Part shown: piece by piece, positions 40,763 to 47,647 of the stretch
How positions within the stretch are numbered: position 1 is the first letter of the stretch
Layout of the letters: each line of letters starts with the position of its first letter
Origin: Rodentibacter heidelbergensis
Lineage (GTDB): Bacteria; Pseudomonadota; Gammaproteobacteria; Enterobacterales; Pasteurellaceae
DNA length: 64,000 bases
Reading direction: 5' to 3'
Assembly (NCBI RefSeq): GCF_002000125.1
Contig: NZ_MLHH01000004.1
Location: forward strand, 33,254-97,253
The notes under the pieces: model-generated
Database searches by the model: none
What the model was told of the DNA's origin: nothing
What the model saw: only the letters and a program-made list of their open reading frames with translations
Translations under genes and position numbers: made by a program

Positions 40763-40855
40763 CTTTTCAAAAACTCCTTTCCCTACCATACCACCCCGAC
40801 AAACAAGACAAAAAAGCACGTTATTTGACAACACCAACGAATTAGAGGGAAACGT

Positions 40856-41071
40856 ATGGAAAAAACCATTGATTCACAACAACGCTATTACTCAACCGCC
40901 ACACTTTGCGAAATGTTGCAAGTTTCTCGCAGTTGGCTATGGGAACAATCAAAAGCCGGCAAATTTCCAAAGCCGGTTAAGTTTGGGCGCTTGGCCCGTT
41001 ATCCGGTTGAAGCCGTGGAGCGTTATTTAGCGCAGCAAAATCACACTGCAGAAAACCCCAATGCGCACTAA
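40856..41071 (+). CDS. AlpA-family transcriptional regulator (second copy)
   Basis: A 71-residue, compact AlpA: YYSTATLCEMLQVSRSWLWEQ, then KFPKPVKFGRLARYPVEAVERYL. It starts after GAGGGAAACGT. It heads the replication operon (40856-45443), while the first AlpA heads the capsid operon, so the element has two separate AlpA switches. Confidence 0.88.
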   Translation: MEKTIDSQQRYYSTATLCEMLQVSRSWLWEQSKAGKFPKPVKFGRLARYPVEAVERYLAQQNHTAENPNAH

Positions 41072-41080
41072 GGGGGAAAG

Positions 41081-41389
41081 ATGAGCGGATTAACGATTTA
41101 TTGCCCGTTTTGCGGGCATAAAGTAGGTATTCGGACAAGTAGCAAACTTTCTTTACTGGTTACCAGTGCTCGCCTTTATTGCCCGCAATGCAACCAATTA
41201 CAAGCGGAATTTGTGGGGCAAATCACCAACATTCGCCGTGCGGTTTTTGTGGATTGCCCGGAGGCGAACGGCTGGGAGAAAAGCGAAAAAGAACTTTTGA
41301 AAGAGGCAGGGATGAAACCCATGACCAATGAAGAACGTTTAGCACAGCTTAAAGCATCCGGCAACACACAAGGAAAGATCAATTTCTAG
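41081..41389 (+). CDS. Ogr/Delta-type zinc-finger late-gene activator
   Basis: A 102-residue product with zinc ligands in YCPFCGHKVGIRTSS and LYCPQCNQLQAEF. This spacing and the arginine-threonine-serine after the first pair are those of P2 Ogr and P4 Delta, which bind host RNA polymerase and switch on P2-type late promoters. The extra C-terminal 45 residues (EKELLKEAGMKPMTNEERLA) exceed Ogr (72 aa). It is evidence that the element communicates with a P2-like helper. Confidence 0.8.
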   Translation: MSGLTIYCPFCGHKVGIRTSSKLSLLVTSARLYCPQCNQLQAEFVGQITNIRRAVFVDCPEANGWEKSEKELLKEAGMKPMTNEERLAQLKASGNTQGKINF

Positions 41390-41487
41390 TCTTGACGCCG
41401 AAATGCAGCCAAAAGAAAAGCCCCCGCGGGAACGGAGGCTTAAATCCTAAACCAACTAATTATCTAACCATAACTAAGGATTCATTT

Positions 41488-42075
41488 ATGAAAAATGAAC
41501 AGGCATATTATAGCCAAAAATCAAGCATTTATCATCAAACGCACAAAAAAAGCCGTATTTTGTCAAATTCAGCCTTGACAGTTAAAACGAAATTAAACTA
41601 TATTAAATCCGCTTTAGCAAAATCTAAAGCCGGTCACTGCAAGATCGTTTTTATACACAAGGCGAACAGCACGCCAAATCGTGCTTTTTTTGTTCGTAGC
41701 GTTTACGCACCTATTCAATATAGCCTATTTTCTGATAGTCTATTCTCAATGGTAGCGCATAATGGGAAAGGTTCCGCCCTTTGCCGTGTTCCTTGTGTAA
41801 CGGTTTTGCAGCCCGTTATGTGCTACCGCCCAAGCCTGCAAACTTTAGCGGTAGTTCCTCAAAACTTACACAAGGACACCGCAGAGATGATCTACAAATT
41901 TCTATGCGTGAATCGCACGCACCCGCACTTTAATTTGTGCGTTCAAACTATTCAAGCCAACAACGAAACCAACGCGCGCCTAAGCCTTAGCGCCGATTTT
42001 CAATGCCTTTCACTTATCGCCAAAATCAACCCAAAATTTGACCGCACTTTTACACAAGGGGGGATTTATGCCTAA
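41488..42075 (+). CDS. Icd/Ash-like satellite protein
   Basis: A 195-residue product from ATG 41488, after AAGGATTC. The second half has the pattern SMVAHNGKGSALCRVPCVT, then YRPSLQTLAVV, and FLCVNRTHPHFNLCVQ, like the Ash/Icd (host cell division inhibitor-like) proteins of P4-type elements. The region 41786-41880 within it folds into a three-way RNA structure. In P4 the corresponding region gives the immunity RNA, so coding may be secondary. The stop overlaps the next gene by 8 bp. Confidence 0.55.
   Translation: MKNEQAYYSQKSSIYHQTHKKSRILSNSALTVKTKLNYIKSALAKSKAGHCKIVFIHKANSTPNRAFFVRSVYAPIQYSLFSDSLFSMVAHNGKGSALCRVPCVTVLQPVMCYRPSLQTLAVVPQNLHKDTAEMIYKFLCVNRTHPHFNLCVQTIQANNETNARLSLSADFQCLSLIAKINPKFDRTFTQGGIYA
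41786..41880 (+). ncRNA. Structured RNA candidate (P4 CI-like immunity element)
   Basis: An outer stem GTGTtCCTTGTGTAA/TTACACAAGGACAC (about 41786-41800 with 41866-41879; one bulge) encloses two hairpins: AACGG/CCGTT (41799-41803 with 41812-41816) and CTACCGC/GCGGTAG (41823-41829 with 41848-41854). The structure lies inside the Icd/Ash-like ORF, in the place where P4 makes its CI RNA by processing of the leader transcript. The base pairing is seen; the role is inferred. Confidence 0.45.
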
Positions 42076-42418
42076 TTCTTGCACCGGAAAACTAATTCAA
42101 ACTCATGAAGGTATTTTAATTTATCGCTCCCCTGACAAAGAGAAAAGAGCAAATCCTTCCTTATTATTGATTGATGAATTAAATGCGCGTTTCAACATTC
42201 CGACACAACCGGAAGAACGAGATTTAACAGATTCCCTCGCCTTTTTTGGCGTTTGCTATTTAGCCTTAATCAAAGAGCTAAATGGTACACCTGCTTTAAA
42301 GTGGCTAGATAACTACCTATGCGATGTTTATTCACAAAACGGGCGTTACCCACTCGAACAAACGCTTGAAAAATATGCGCAATTCAAGGCACAGCAAGGG
42401 GGCAAAAATGGCATTTAG
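42068..42418 (+). CDS. Small satellite protein of unknown function
   Basis: A 116-residue product from ATG 42068, after GGGGGGAT. It is globular and helical in its second half (LTDSLAFFGVCYLALIKELN, i.e. SLAFFGVCYLALIKEL, then LEQTLEKYAQF). No family recognised. It overlaps both neighbours, so it belongs to the replication operon. Confidence 0.6.
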   Translation: MPNSCTGKLIQTHEGILIYRSPDKEKRANPSLLLIDELNARFNIPTQPEERDLTDSLAFFGVCYLALIKELNGTPALKWLDNYLCDVYSQNGRYPLEQTLEKYAQFKAQQGGKNGI

Positions 42419-42722
42419 TATCTACTCTCTCACTGATGAAAATAATCAAACCGCTTACTATGCCGTGGTGAAAATTCAAATTAATCGGAAGAAACTCATT
42501 TCAAGCCGCTATTTTGAATCAGACAAAGCCACCGCCCGCCAATGGGCAAAAAGCGAAGAAACAAGGCTGAAACTGGAAAACGGCGGAAAGGTAAGCAATA
42601 TCGAAAAAGTAACCTATGTACGCCACACCGCTTTACAACAAAACAGCAGCGCAAAAGCCTTTAATGATTTATTCAAAATCATGGGCGGAAGAAAACAACA
42701 GCCACAAGGAGCAACAGCATGA
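42408..42722 (+). CDS. Small satellite protein of unknown function
   Basis: A 104-residue product from ATG 42408, overlapping the previous gene by 11 bp. It begins with a beta-rich part (FSIYSLTDENNQTAYYAVV, then KISSRYFE-like KLISSRYFES) that resembles an arm-type DNA-binding AP2-like fold, followed by a charged tail. No firm assignment. Confidence 0.55.
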   Translation: MAFSIYSLTDENNQTAYYAVVKIQINRKKLISSRYFESDKATARQWAKSEETRLKLENGGKVSNIEKVTYVRHTALQQNSSAKAFNDLFKIMGGRKQQPQGATA

Positions 42723-42916
42723 ACACCTATTCTTTACACTTTCCCAACGGCGCAGAATTGGAATTTTTCGCCAGTGATAGCGGGCTATTTAATGCGGCTT
42801 TCTTGGGGCTTGAATTTCCTAAAAATGAGCAGATCAATTTTTACGAAAGACGAATGAATAAAATTAAAAATAGACGCAAGGCACAACGCCTAGCACGTCG
42901 TAAAAATCGGAAATAG
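42719..42916 (+). CDS. Small basic satellite protein
   Basis: A 65-residue product with an ATGA overlap with the previous stop. The N-terminal 40 residues are neutral. The end is strongly basic (KIKNRRKAQRLARRKNRK), suggesting nucleic-acid contact. Unknown family. Confidence 0.55.
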   Translation: MNTYSLHFPNGAELEFFASDSGLFNAAFLGLEFPKNEQINFYERRMNKIKNRRKAQRLARRKNRK

Positions 42917-42927
42917 GGGAAGAGGGA

Positions 42928-43224
42928 ATGAACGCAATTCAACAAAAACCAAAATTAACGCTGGCAAGCCTGAAATGCATTCTTGCTGATTATGACGAAC
43001 GCCTAAGCCGACTTGAAAACGGCAAGGCAACGTTTAATGATGATGAAATCTGGACGGCCCGACAAGTAGCAGACTATGCCAAAATTTCATACGGCTATTT
43101 AATGCAAAAACTGATTCACGAACCGCATTTTCCGGCAAGCGTAGGCACACCAAAGAAAAACGCCCCGAAAAAATACCGCGCAGGCGATGTGATTGCGTTT
43201 TTTAAGCATAGAAATCAAGGTTAG
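42928..43224 (+). CDS. Helix-turn-helix protein upstream of the helicase-primase
   Basis: A 98-residue product. Residues about 40-95 (DDEIWTARQVADYAKISYGYL, then KYRAGDVIAFFKH) have the winged-helix pattern of excisionase/AlpA-like DNA-binding proteins. An N-terminal helix (ADYDERLSRLENGK) could dimerise. It is probably an origin- or promoter-binding helper of the next gene, 9 bp downstream. Confidence 0.6.
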   Translation: MNAIQQKPKLTLASLKCILADYDERLSRLENGKATFNDDEIWTARQVADYAKISYGYLMQKLIHEPHFPASVGTPKKNAPKKYRAGDVIAFFKHRNQG

Positions 43225-43232
43225 GGGGAGTT

Positions 43233-45443
43233 ATGGCATATAAAAAACAACCGCCAAAAGTACCGCACTTTGACGAACAAGGGCGCGTAGCCTATGAGCA
43301 TATTTACGCTTTGATTGGTGATAAAGCGTGGAAAGCTTGGGGATTTGGGAAGGAGAAAGGCAACGGGCTAGAATGGGGGTTATTGCGCGATAAATTAGGC
43401 TTAGAAAATGATTATAAACCGATCATTTTAGACGCTGAAAAACTGGCAAATGCGGGCAATTATCAAATTTTAAAAGACGATATTCACGCCGTAACATTTT
43501 GCCGTTTTGGTGAAGTCAGCCAAGCACAAGAAACTGCCCTACTTTTAGCCATTGCCAAACATTCAAAGGCTGAAAAAGTCTTTTTTGCCGATAACTTGGG
43601 CGAAAACAAGCAGGATTTAAGCGCCTATGTTTTACGTTTAAGAGAAAATGAACAGGCACTCAATACGGCTGAAATCGTGATAGAAGCAGAAGAACAAGGC
43701 AACGCCCCACGCAAAACACCTTATGTTGAATATCGAGAAAATGGCAAGATTAAAGGGTTACATTATATAACGCCTAAAGTGGATAGGGACACCGGTGAGA
43801 TCATTCAAGAAAAAGAAACGTGGATTTGTGACAATTTAGAATTAGCAGGAGAAGGCAAAACCGCAAGCGGTGAATATTATTATTTGTTCCAATGGCAAAA
43901 CCGAGACGAAAACACCCCTAGAACTGTAGCGATTGCCCGTGAAGATTTTGGCACAGATTCCGGCTGGAAAATGTTGAAGGCGCAAGGCTTGAAAATGACA
44001 CAAGGATCGGGCTTAACGCAGAAACTCACCGAGCATTTTCACTTTAACGGCAACCATTCGACACAATGGACGATCACCAACGTTACAGGTTGGCTAAATG
44101 GGGCGTATTTATTACCAAATGGGGAAATCATTGGCACACCTAAAAAGCCGATTTATTTCACCGATAAAAGCGGCTCAAGTTTAGGCTATATCACCGCCGG
44201 TACGCTTGCCGATTGGCAACGGGAAATAGCCCAAAATGTAAAAGGCAATGTTTCGATGATGTTGGGCGTGGCGGTTGCACTTGCCGCCCCTATGCTTTCA
44301 CTTTTAGGGCGTGAATCCTTTGGCGTTCACCTTTTCGCCGAAAGTTCAAAAGGGAAAAGTACGACATTGAACATAGCTAACAGCATTTACGGCAACCCAG
44401 ACAAAATCAAATTAAGCTGGAGTACCACGGCAACCGGCGTTAAAAACGAAGCCGCCGCACGCAATGACGGTTTTATTACTCTTGACGAAATCGGGCAAGC
44501 CAAAGACGGGAAAAACCTTGAAAATATCGCTTATGACCTGTTTAACGAGACGGACAAAATACGCGGCGAGAAAGAAGGCGGAAACCGCCAAATAAAACGC
44601 TGGAAAGTAACCGCACTTTCAACCGGTGAAAAGGATTTAGAAACCCAATTAAGGTTACAAGGGGCAAAAGTCCACGCAGGGCAATTAGTGCGGCTTTTAA
44701 ACGTTCCACTGGAAGAAGCGCATAATTTGCACCATTTCCCGAACAATAAAGCCCACGCCGACCACCTGAACGAAAAAGTGCAAGAATGCTTTGGCGTGAT
44801 TGGGCGTGAATGGATCGCTTTCCTTGCCAATAATGCGGACAGCATAAAAACCACCTATAAAGCAATCCGGCAAAAATGGTTAGATTTATCTAGCAATATG
44901 AGCGGGCAAGTTCAACGTGTAGCTGGTGATCGTTTTGCCGTGCTGGAAACAGCGTTATATTTAGCCAAAGATTTAACCCAATGGACGGAAGAAGAAAGCG
45001 CACAAGCCATTTTGAAAAACTTTCTCAACTGGAAAGAGGAATTTGGCGAAAACAGCCGAGAAGAAACCAGCATTATTGATAGCGTGGTGAATTGGCTTTT
45101 AGTCAATGAATCTTGTTTTATTGAGTATCCACACGACCCAAACGCAAGAACACCGCAGAAAATAGCCGGGGTGAGAGTGTTATCGGATAATGTGAAAGAA
45201 TCTAAATTTACAGAGCATTATTTTGTGATCCCTTCCGTTTTTTATGAGGCAATGAGTATTTACCCCAAAAATATGCTAAAAAGCGTGCTGTTCAATGCCG
45301 GCATATTGAAAAGACCACAAACAGAAGAGGTAGGCTATGAATTTATGTTCAAAGTACCTAAAAAAATGATGGGAAAACAATTTAGGGCATTTAAAATCAT
45401 GCCGTTTTCAGATGAGCCGGAAACCGAAGAAGAAAACAGCTAA
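43233..45443 (+). CDS. DUF927-domain helicase-primase (replication protein)
   Basis: A 736-residue replication ATPase. The N-terminal part (about 1-160) is a primase-like or DNA-binding region. DUF927 (about 180-490) contains Walker A ESSKGKST near residue 370 and Walker B FITLDEIGQ near 411, with a conserved ALSTGEKDLE. The C-terminal 200 residues are helical. It is the functional counterpart of P4 alpha protein, though of a different family, and would act on the iteron array just downstream. An uptake signal is within the first 15 codons. Confidence 0.85.
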   Translation: MAYKKQPPKVPHFDEQGRVAYEHIYALIGDKAWKAWGFGKEKGNGLEWGLLRDKLGLENDYKPIILDAEKLANAGNYQILKDDIHAVTFCRFGEVSQAQETALLLAIAKHSKAEKVFFADNLGENKQDLSAYVLRLRENEQALNTAEIVIEAEEQGNAPRKTPYVEYRENGKIKGLHYITPKVDRDTGEIIQEKETWICDNLELAGEGKTASGEYYYLFQWQNRDENTPRTVAIAREDFGTDSGWKMLKAQGLKMTQGSGLTQKLTEHFHFNGNHSTQWTITNVTGWLNGAYLLPNGEIIGTPKKPIYFTDKSGSSLGYITAGTLADWQREIAQNVKGNVSMMLGVAVALAAPMLSLLGRESFGVHLFAESSKGKSTTLNIANSIYGNPDKIKLSWSTTATGVKNEAAARNDGFITLDEIGQAKDGKNLENIAYDLFNETDKIRGEKEGGNRQIKRWKVTALSTGEKDLETQLRLQGAKVHAGQLVRLLNVPLEEAHNLHHFPNNKAHADHLNEKVQECFGVIGREWIAFLANNADSIKTTYKAIRQKWLDLSSNMSGQVQRVAGDRFAVLETALYLAKDLTQWTEEESAQAILKNFLNWKEEFGENSREETSIIDSVVNWLLVNESCFIEYPHDPNARTPQKIAGVRVLSDNVKESKFTEHYFVIPSVFYEAMSIYPKNMLKSVLFNAGILKRPQTEEVGYEFMFKVPKKMMGKQFRAFKIMPFSDEPETEEENS

Positions 45444-45454
45444 ATTACCAAAAG

Positions 45455-45480
45455 AGCAAGGCGGACACCTTGCTTTTTTA
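45455..45480 (+). terminator. Terminator of the replication operon
   Basis: Stem AGCAAGG/CCTTGCT (45455-45461 with 45468-45474) followed by TTTTTT. Confidence 0.8.
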
Positions 45481-45525
45481 TGCTCTGAAAAAGATTTTTT
45501 GTAGGTTAAATTGATTTTTTATAGG

Positions 45526-45802
45526 AAAAATAGGAATAAATAACAATAAATACTTATAAATCAATGTCTTATAAAAATAAACAGTTACTATTTTATAGTT
45601 TATTATTCCTATTTCATTGCTTTTTATTCCTATTTTTTCCCTTTTCATTCCTATTTTGAAAAAATAGCGTTTTTCCGTTCCTAAAAAATTCCTATTCTGT
45701 TCCTATTTGGAAAACTAAAAATAGGAACGATTTTTAGCACTTAAATATTTGATAAATAAAATAAAAAAATTTTCGTTCCTAAAATTCCTACGTTTCCTAT
45801 GA
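45526..45802. repeat. Iteron array, candidate replication origin
   Basis: The core TTCCTA (consensus ATTCCTATTTT) occurs in direct orientation from 45605, 45626, 45647, 45677, 45688, 45699, 45775, 45784 and 45793. It is inverted (AAATAGGAA) near 45526 and 45718. The first three are exactly 21 bp apart and 45677/45688/45699 exactly 11 bp apart, i.e. in helical phase. The region is very AT-rich and lies right behind the helicase-primase gene, as expected for an origin. Confidence 0.7.
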
Positions 45803-45940
45803 AAAAAACATACTCACAGAAAAAAATTATTTTTATGAAAAATACTTGGTGGGGCTGATGATCTTTTATATGAACAAAATGTTTTTATTTTTTTCTACTT
45901 GTCTTAGAATCAAGCATAATGACAACTAGGATACAAAAAA

Positions 45941-46384
45941 ATGATTACATTATTTTTGGTTTTGATAAGTGTTCCAGTCTATTTAGTGATTGCAGGACTT
46001 ATAATTGGGGGAACATATTTTATCAATATTCTCCCAATGCTCCTTCCAATCTACTTAATCATAGTCTTTTTGGTGTATATGTTTACCCCGCTAAAACCAT
46101 GGTTTAATAAACATCAAACTAAAATAAACACGATTGGAAAATTACTCACTTTAATCCTGTTTGGTCCATTAATCGTAGTGTTGGCCGTTGCAATTCTTGC
46201 ATTACCTTTCGTCATAATTTATGCAATAGCTGATAACCCGTTCTTATGGTATGCCATTATTTTGTTTTTTATTGGAATCTTTGCATATAACACGAAAAAA
46301 GATCTCAAACGTAAAAGAGAAAAACAGATTTGGAAAGAAACGCAAGAACGTGCGGCTATGCACAAATTCTTTTATCGTAAATAG
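45941..46384 (+). CDS. Small multi-pass membrane protein at the right end of the satellite
   Basis: A 147-residue product with four hydrophobic segments (about 3-25, 28-48, 67-90 and 95-115) and a basic cytoplasmic tail (KKDLKRKREKQIWKE). No family recognised. Its place between the origin and attR is where satellites carry variable cargo, often anti-phage genes. ATG 45941 follows AGGATAC. Function is unknown; a superinfection or abortive-infection role is only a guess. Confidence 0.6.
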   Translation: MITLFLVLISVPVYLVIAGLIIGGTYFINILPMLLPIYLIIVFLVYMFTPLKPWFNKHQTKINTIGKLLTLILFGPLIVVLAVAILALPFVIIYAIADNPFLWYAIILFFIGIFAYNTKKDLKRKREKQIWKETQERAAMHKFFYRK

Positions 46385-46475
46385 AATCAAAGCCAATAAT
46401 TAAACGAAATTTAAAGATTGACCGAAGAAATGTTTTTCTTGAAAATGCCGCCAAGCAAAGATAAATAATAGATTT

Positions 46476-46497
46476 TAACTCCCCAAGATACTCCCTA
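46476..46497 (+). repeat. Right pair of probable integrase arm sites
   Basis: TAACTCCCCA at 46476-46485 and ATACTCCCTA at 46488-46497, again 12 bp apart. They match the left pair (34839-34860) in sequence, spacing and direction. Confidence 0.6.
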
Positions 46498-46560
46498 CAC
46501 TATAAATGGGAAGTTAAAGAAGCTAGGCATATCAAGGCTTGACAGTAAAAAGTGATTGTT

Positions 46561-46575
46561 CCCTCTCACCGCCAT
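46561..46575 (+). repeat. attR core of the satellite element
   Basis: Exact copy of the 15-bp attL core CCCTCTCACCGCCAT. No full tRNA is regenerated here; only the 3' tail is duplicated. Confidence 0.85.
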
Positions 46576-46700
46576 CTATCTAGTCAGATAACCTCTTTCC
46601 TTTTAAAAACAATACGTTAATCATTTTCAATTTGTTGTTTTTGTTGGATATTACTTGTTTTTATTGTCGTTTTTAATTCTCTAATTGATTTTTCAACATT
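46576..46700 (+). repeat. Diverged copy of the element's left end beyond attR
   Basis: The 125 bp after attR align with the 130 bp after attL (34729-34860): GTCAAATAACGTCTTT versus GTCAGATAACCTCTTT, ATTTGTTGTTTTCGTT versus ATTTGTTGTTTTTGTT, and TTGTCGTTTTTAACTCCCTA versus TTGTCGTTTTTAATTCTCTA. Simple integration gives homology only in the core, so this looks like a left-over from an earlier, related insertion. No gene is seen in 46385-46804. Confidence 0.6.
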
Positions 46701-46804
46701 TTAGTCTCTCATTGAATATCTCTTAAAACATTGCTAATTTTCTTATTGATAAAATAATAAATAATCTTATAATCTAATTATTTTGAGTATACCTTAGGAA
46801 CTAT

Positions 46805-47068
46805 ATGAACCGAATAAATTGGACAAAAGATGCCTTGCGGCAACTTTTGAAAATAGATAAGAGGTATCAAAAAGCGATAAGAGAAAAGGTCAATGCCCTT
46901 GAATCCTTCCCTAATGAAGCACTAGACACTAAGAAGTTAAGAGGTGAAGAAAGAAAGTGGCGGCTAAGAATTGGCTGTTATCGTATTATTTTTGAAGTGA
47001 TAAATAGACAACCAAGAATTATCAATATTCAAACCATAAAACGCCGTAATGAACGCACTTATAGTTAG
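46805..47068 (+). CDS. RelE/ParE-family toxin
   Basis: An 87-residue RelE-fold product: INWTKDALRQLLKIDKRYQK, then LRGEERKWRLRIGCYRIIFEV and TIKRRNERTY. The toxin gene comes first, as in HigBA-type modules, with an XRE-type antitoxin 11 bp downstream. Confidence 0.85.
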   Translation: MNRINWTKDALRQLLKIDKRYQKAIREKVNALESFPNEALDTKKLRGEERKWRLRIGCYRIIFEVINRQPRIINIQTIKRRNERTYS

Positions 47069-47079
47069 GAGAAAGTAAC

Positions 47080-47472
47080 ATGAATTTAAACCACCGATAT
47101 ATTAACGACCCACAAGGGAAACCGGAATTTGTTATTTTACCTATTGAGGAATATGAAGATTTATTAATGAAGGCAAGCCCTTTTGATAATGATAATGCTA
47201 TCGAATGGGAAAATATTCCCCTTGAACCTAACGAGGATGGGGCGGAATTAATTCCCAATGATGTAGTGAATATCATGTTTAATCAAGATGTGAGTTTGTT
47301 GGCTGCTTGGCGTATTTATCGCAATCTTTCACAATCTGAAGTCGCAGAGCGCACTGGATTAACTCAATCCGCGATTTCTCAAGCAGAACGCAAAGAAAGC
47401 AAACCACAAAAAAAGACCCGAGAAAAATTGGCAAAAATCTATCAATGTAAACCGGAGCAATTAGAGATTTAA
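47080..47472 (+). CDS. XRE-family antitoxin with N-terminal Phd-like segment
   Basis: A 130-residue product. The C-terminal helix-turn-helix (about 68-125: LAAWRIYRNLSQSEVAERTG, TQSAISQAERKESKP) is of the HTH_3/XRE kind. The N-terminus (VILPIEEYEDLLMKA) resembles the end of a Phd-type fold. It neutralises the adjacent RelE-like toxin and probably represses the operon. Confidence 0.82.
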   Translation: MNLNHRYINDPQGKPEFVILPIEEYEDLLMKASPFDNDNAIEWENIPLEPNEDGAELIPNDVVNIMFNQDVSLLAAWRIYRNLSQSEVAERTGLTQSAISQAERKESKPQKKTREKLAKIYQCKPEQLEI

Positions 47473-47569
47473 ATTTCACAACGTTACATTAACGATTTCT
47501 TTTTATTAAGCATTTTATTGAAAAAATGAAATAAAAATACGGCACTGAGCCGTGTTGGGTTAGAAAAAT

Positions 47570-47598
47570 AAAGGGCGAAAATATCGCCCTTTTTGTTG
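47570..47598. terminator. Bidirectional terminator between the toxin-antitoxin unit and rpoD
   Basis: Stem AAGGGCGA/TCGCCCTT (47571-47578 with 47584-47591) flanked by A and T runs. A second small hairpin ACGGC/GCCGT is at about 47539-47553. Confidence 0.75.
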
Positions 47599-47647
47599 TT
47601 CGATATAAAACGAAACTGAATGATACGCTTTCGTTTTATATTGTTGA

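Larger units (their letters stand above)
34714..46575 (+). mobile_element. P4-like phage satellite with its own P2-family capsid gene
   Basis: The 11.9-kb unit is bounded by a 15-bp direct repeat of the tRNA-Ser 3' end. In order it carries: P4-type integrase, small exported protein, AlpA regulator, coiled-coil protein, P2-family major capsid protein, 73-aa protein, toxin-antitoxin pair, 304-aa protein, second AlpA, Ogr/Delta activator, Icd/Ash-like gene, four small genes, DUF927 helicase-primase, iteron array and a membrane protein. Terminase, portal, protease, tail and lysis genes are absent. Integrase, AlpA, Delta and a replication protein are the hallmarks of satellites helped by P2-like phages; an own capsid gene is not part of classical P4. 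Uptake signals inside it suggest long residence in Pasteurellaceae. Confidence 0.85.

Noticed and set aside
34714..46575. Complete P2-like prophage
   Set aside because: No terminase, portal, scaffold-protease, tail, baseplate or lysis genes are present, and 12 kb is far too short.
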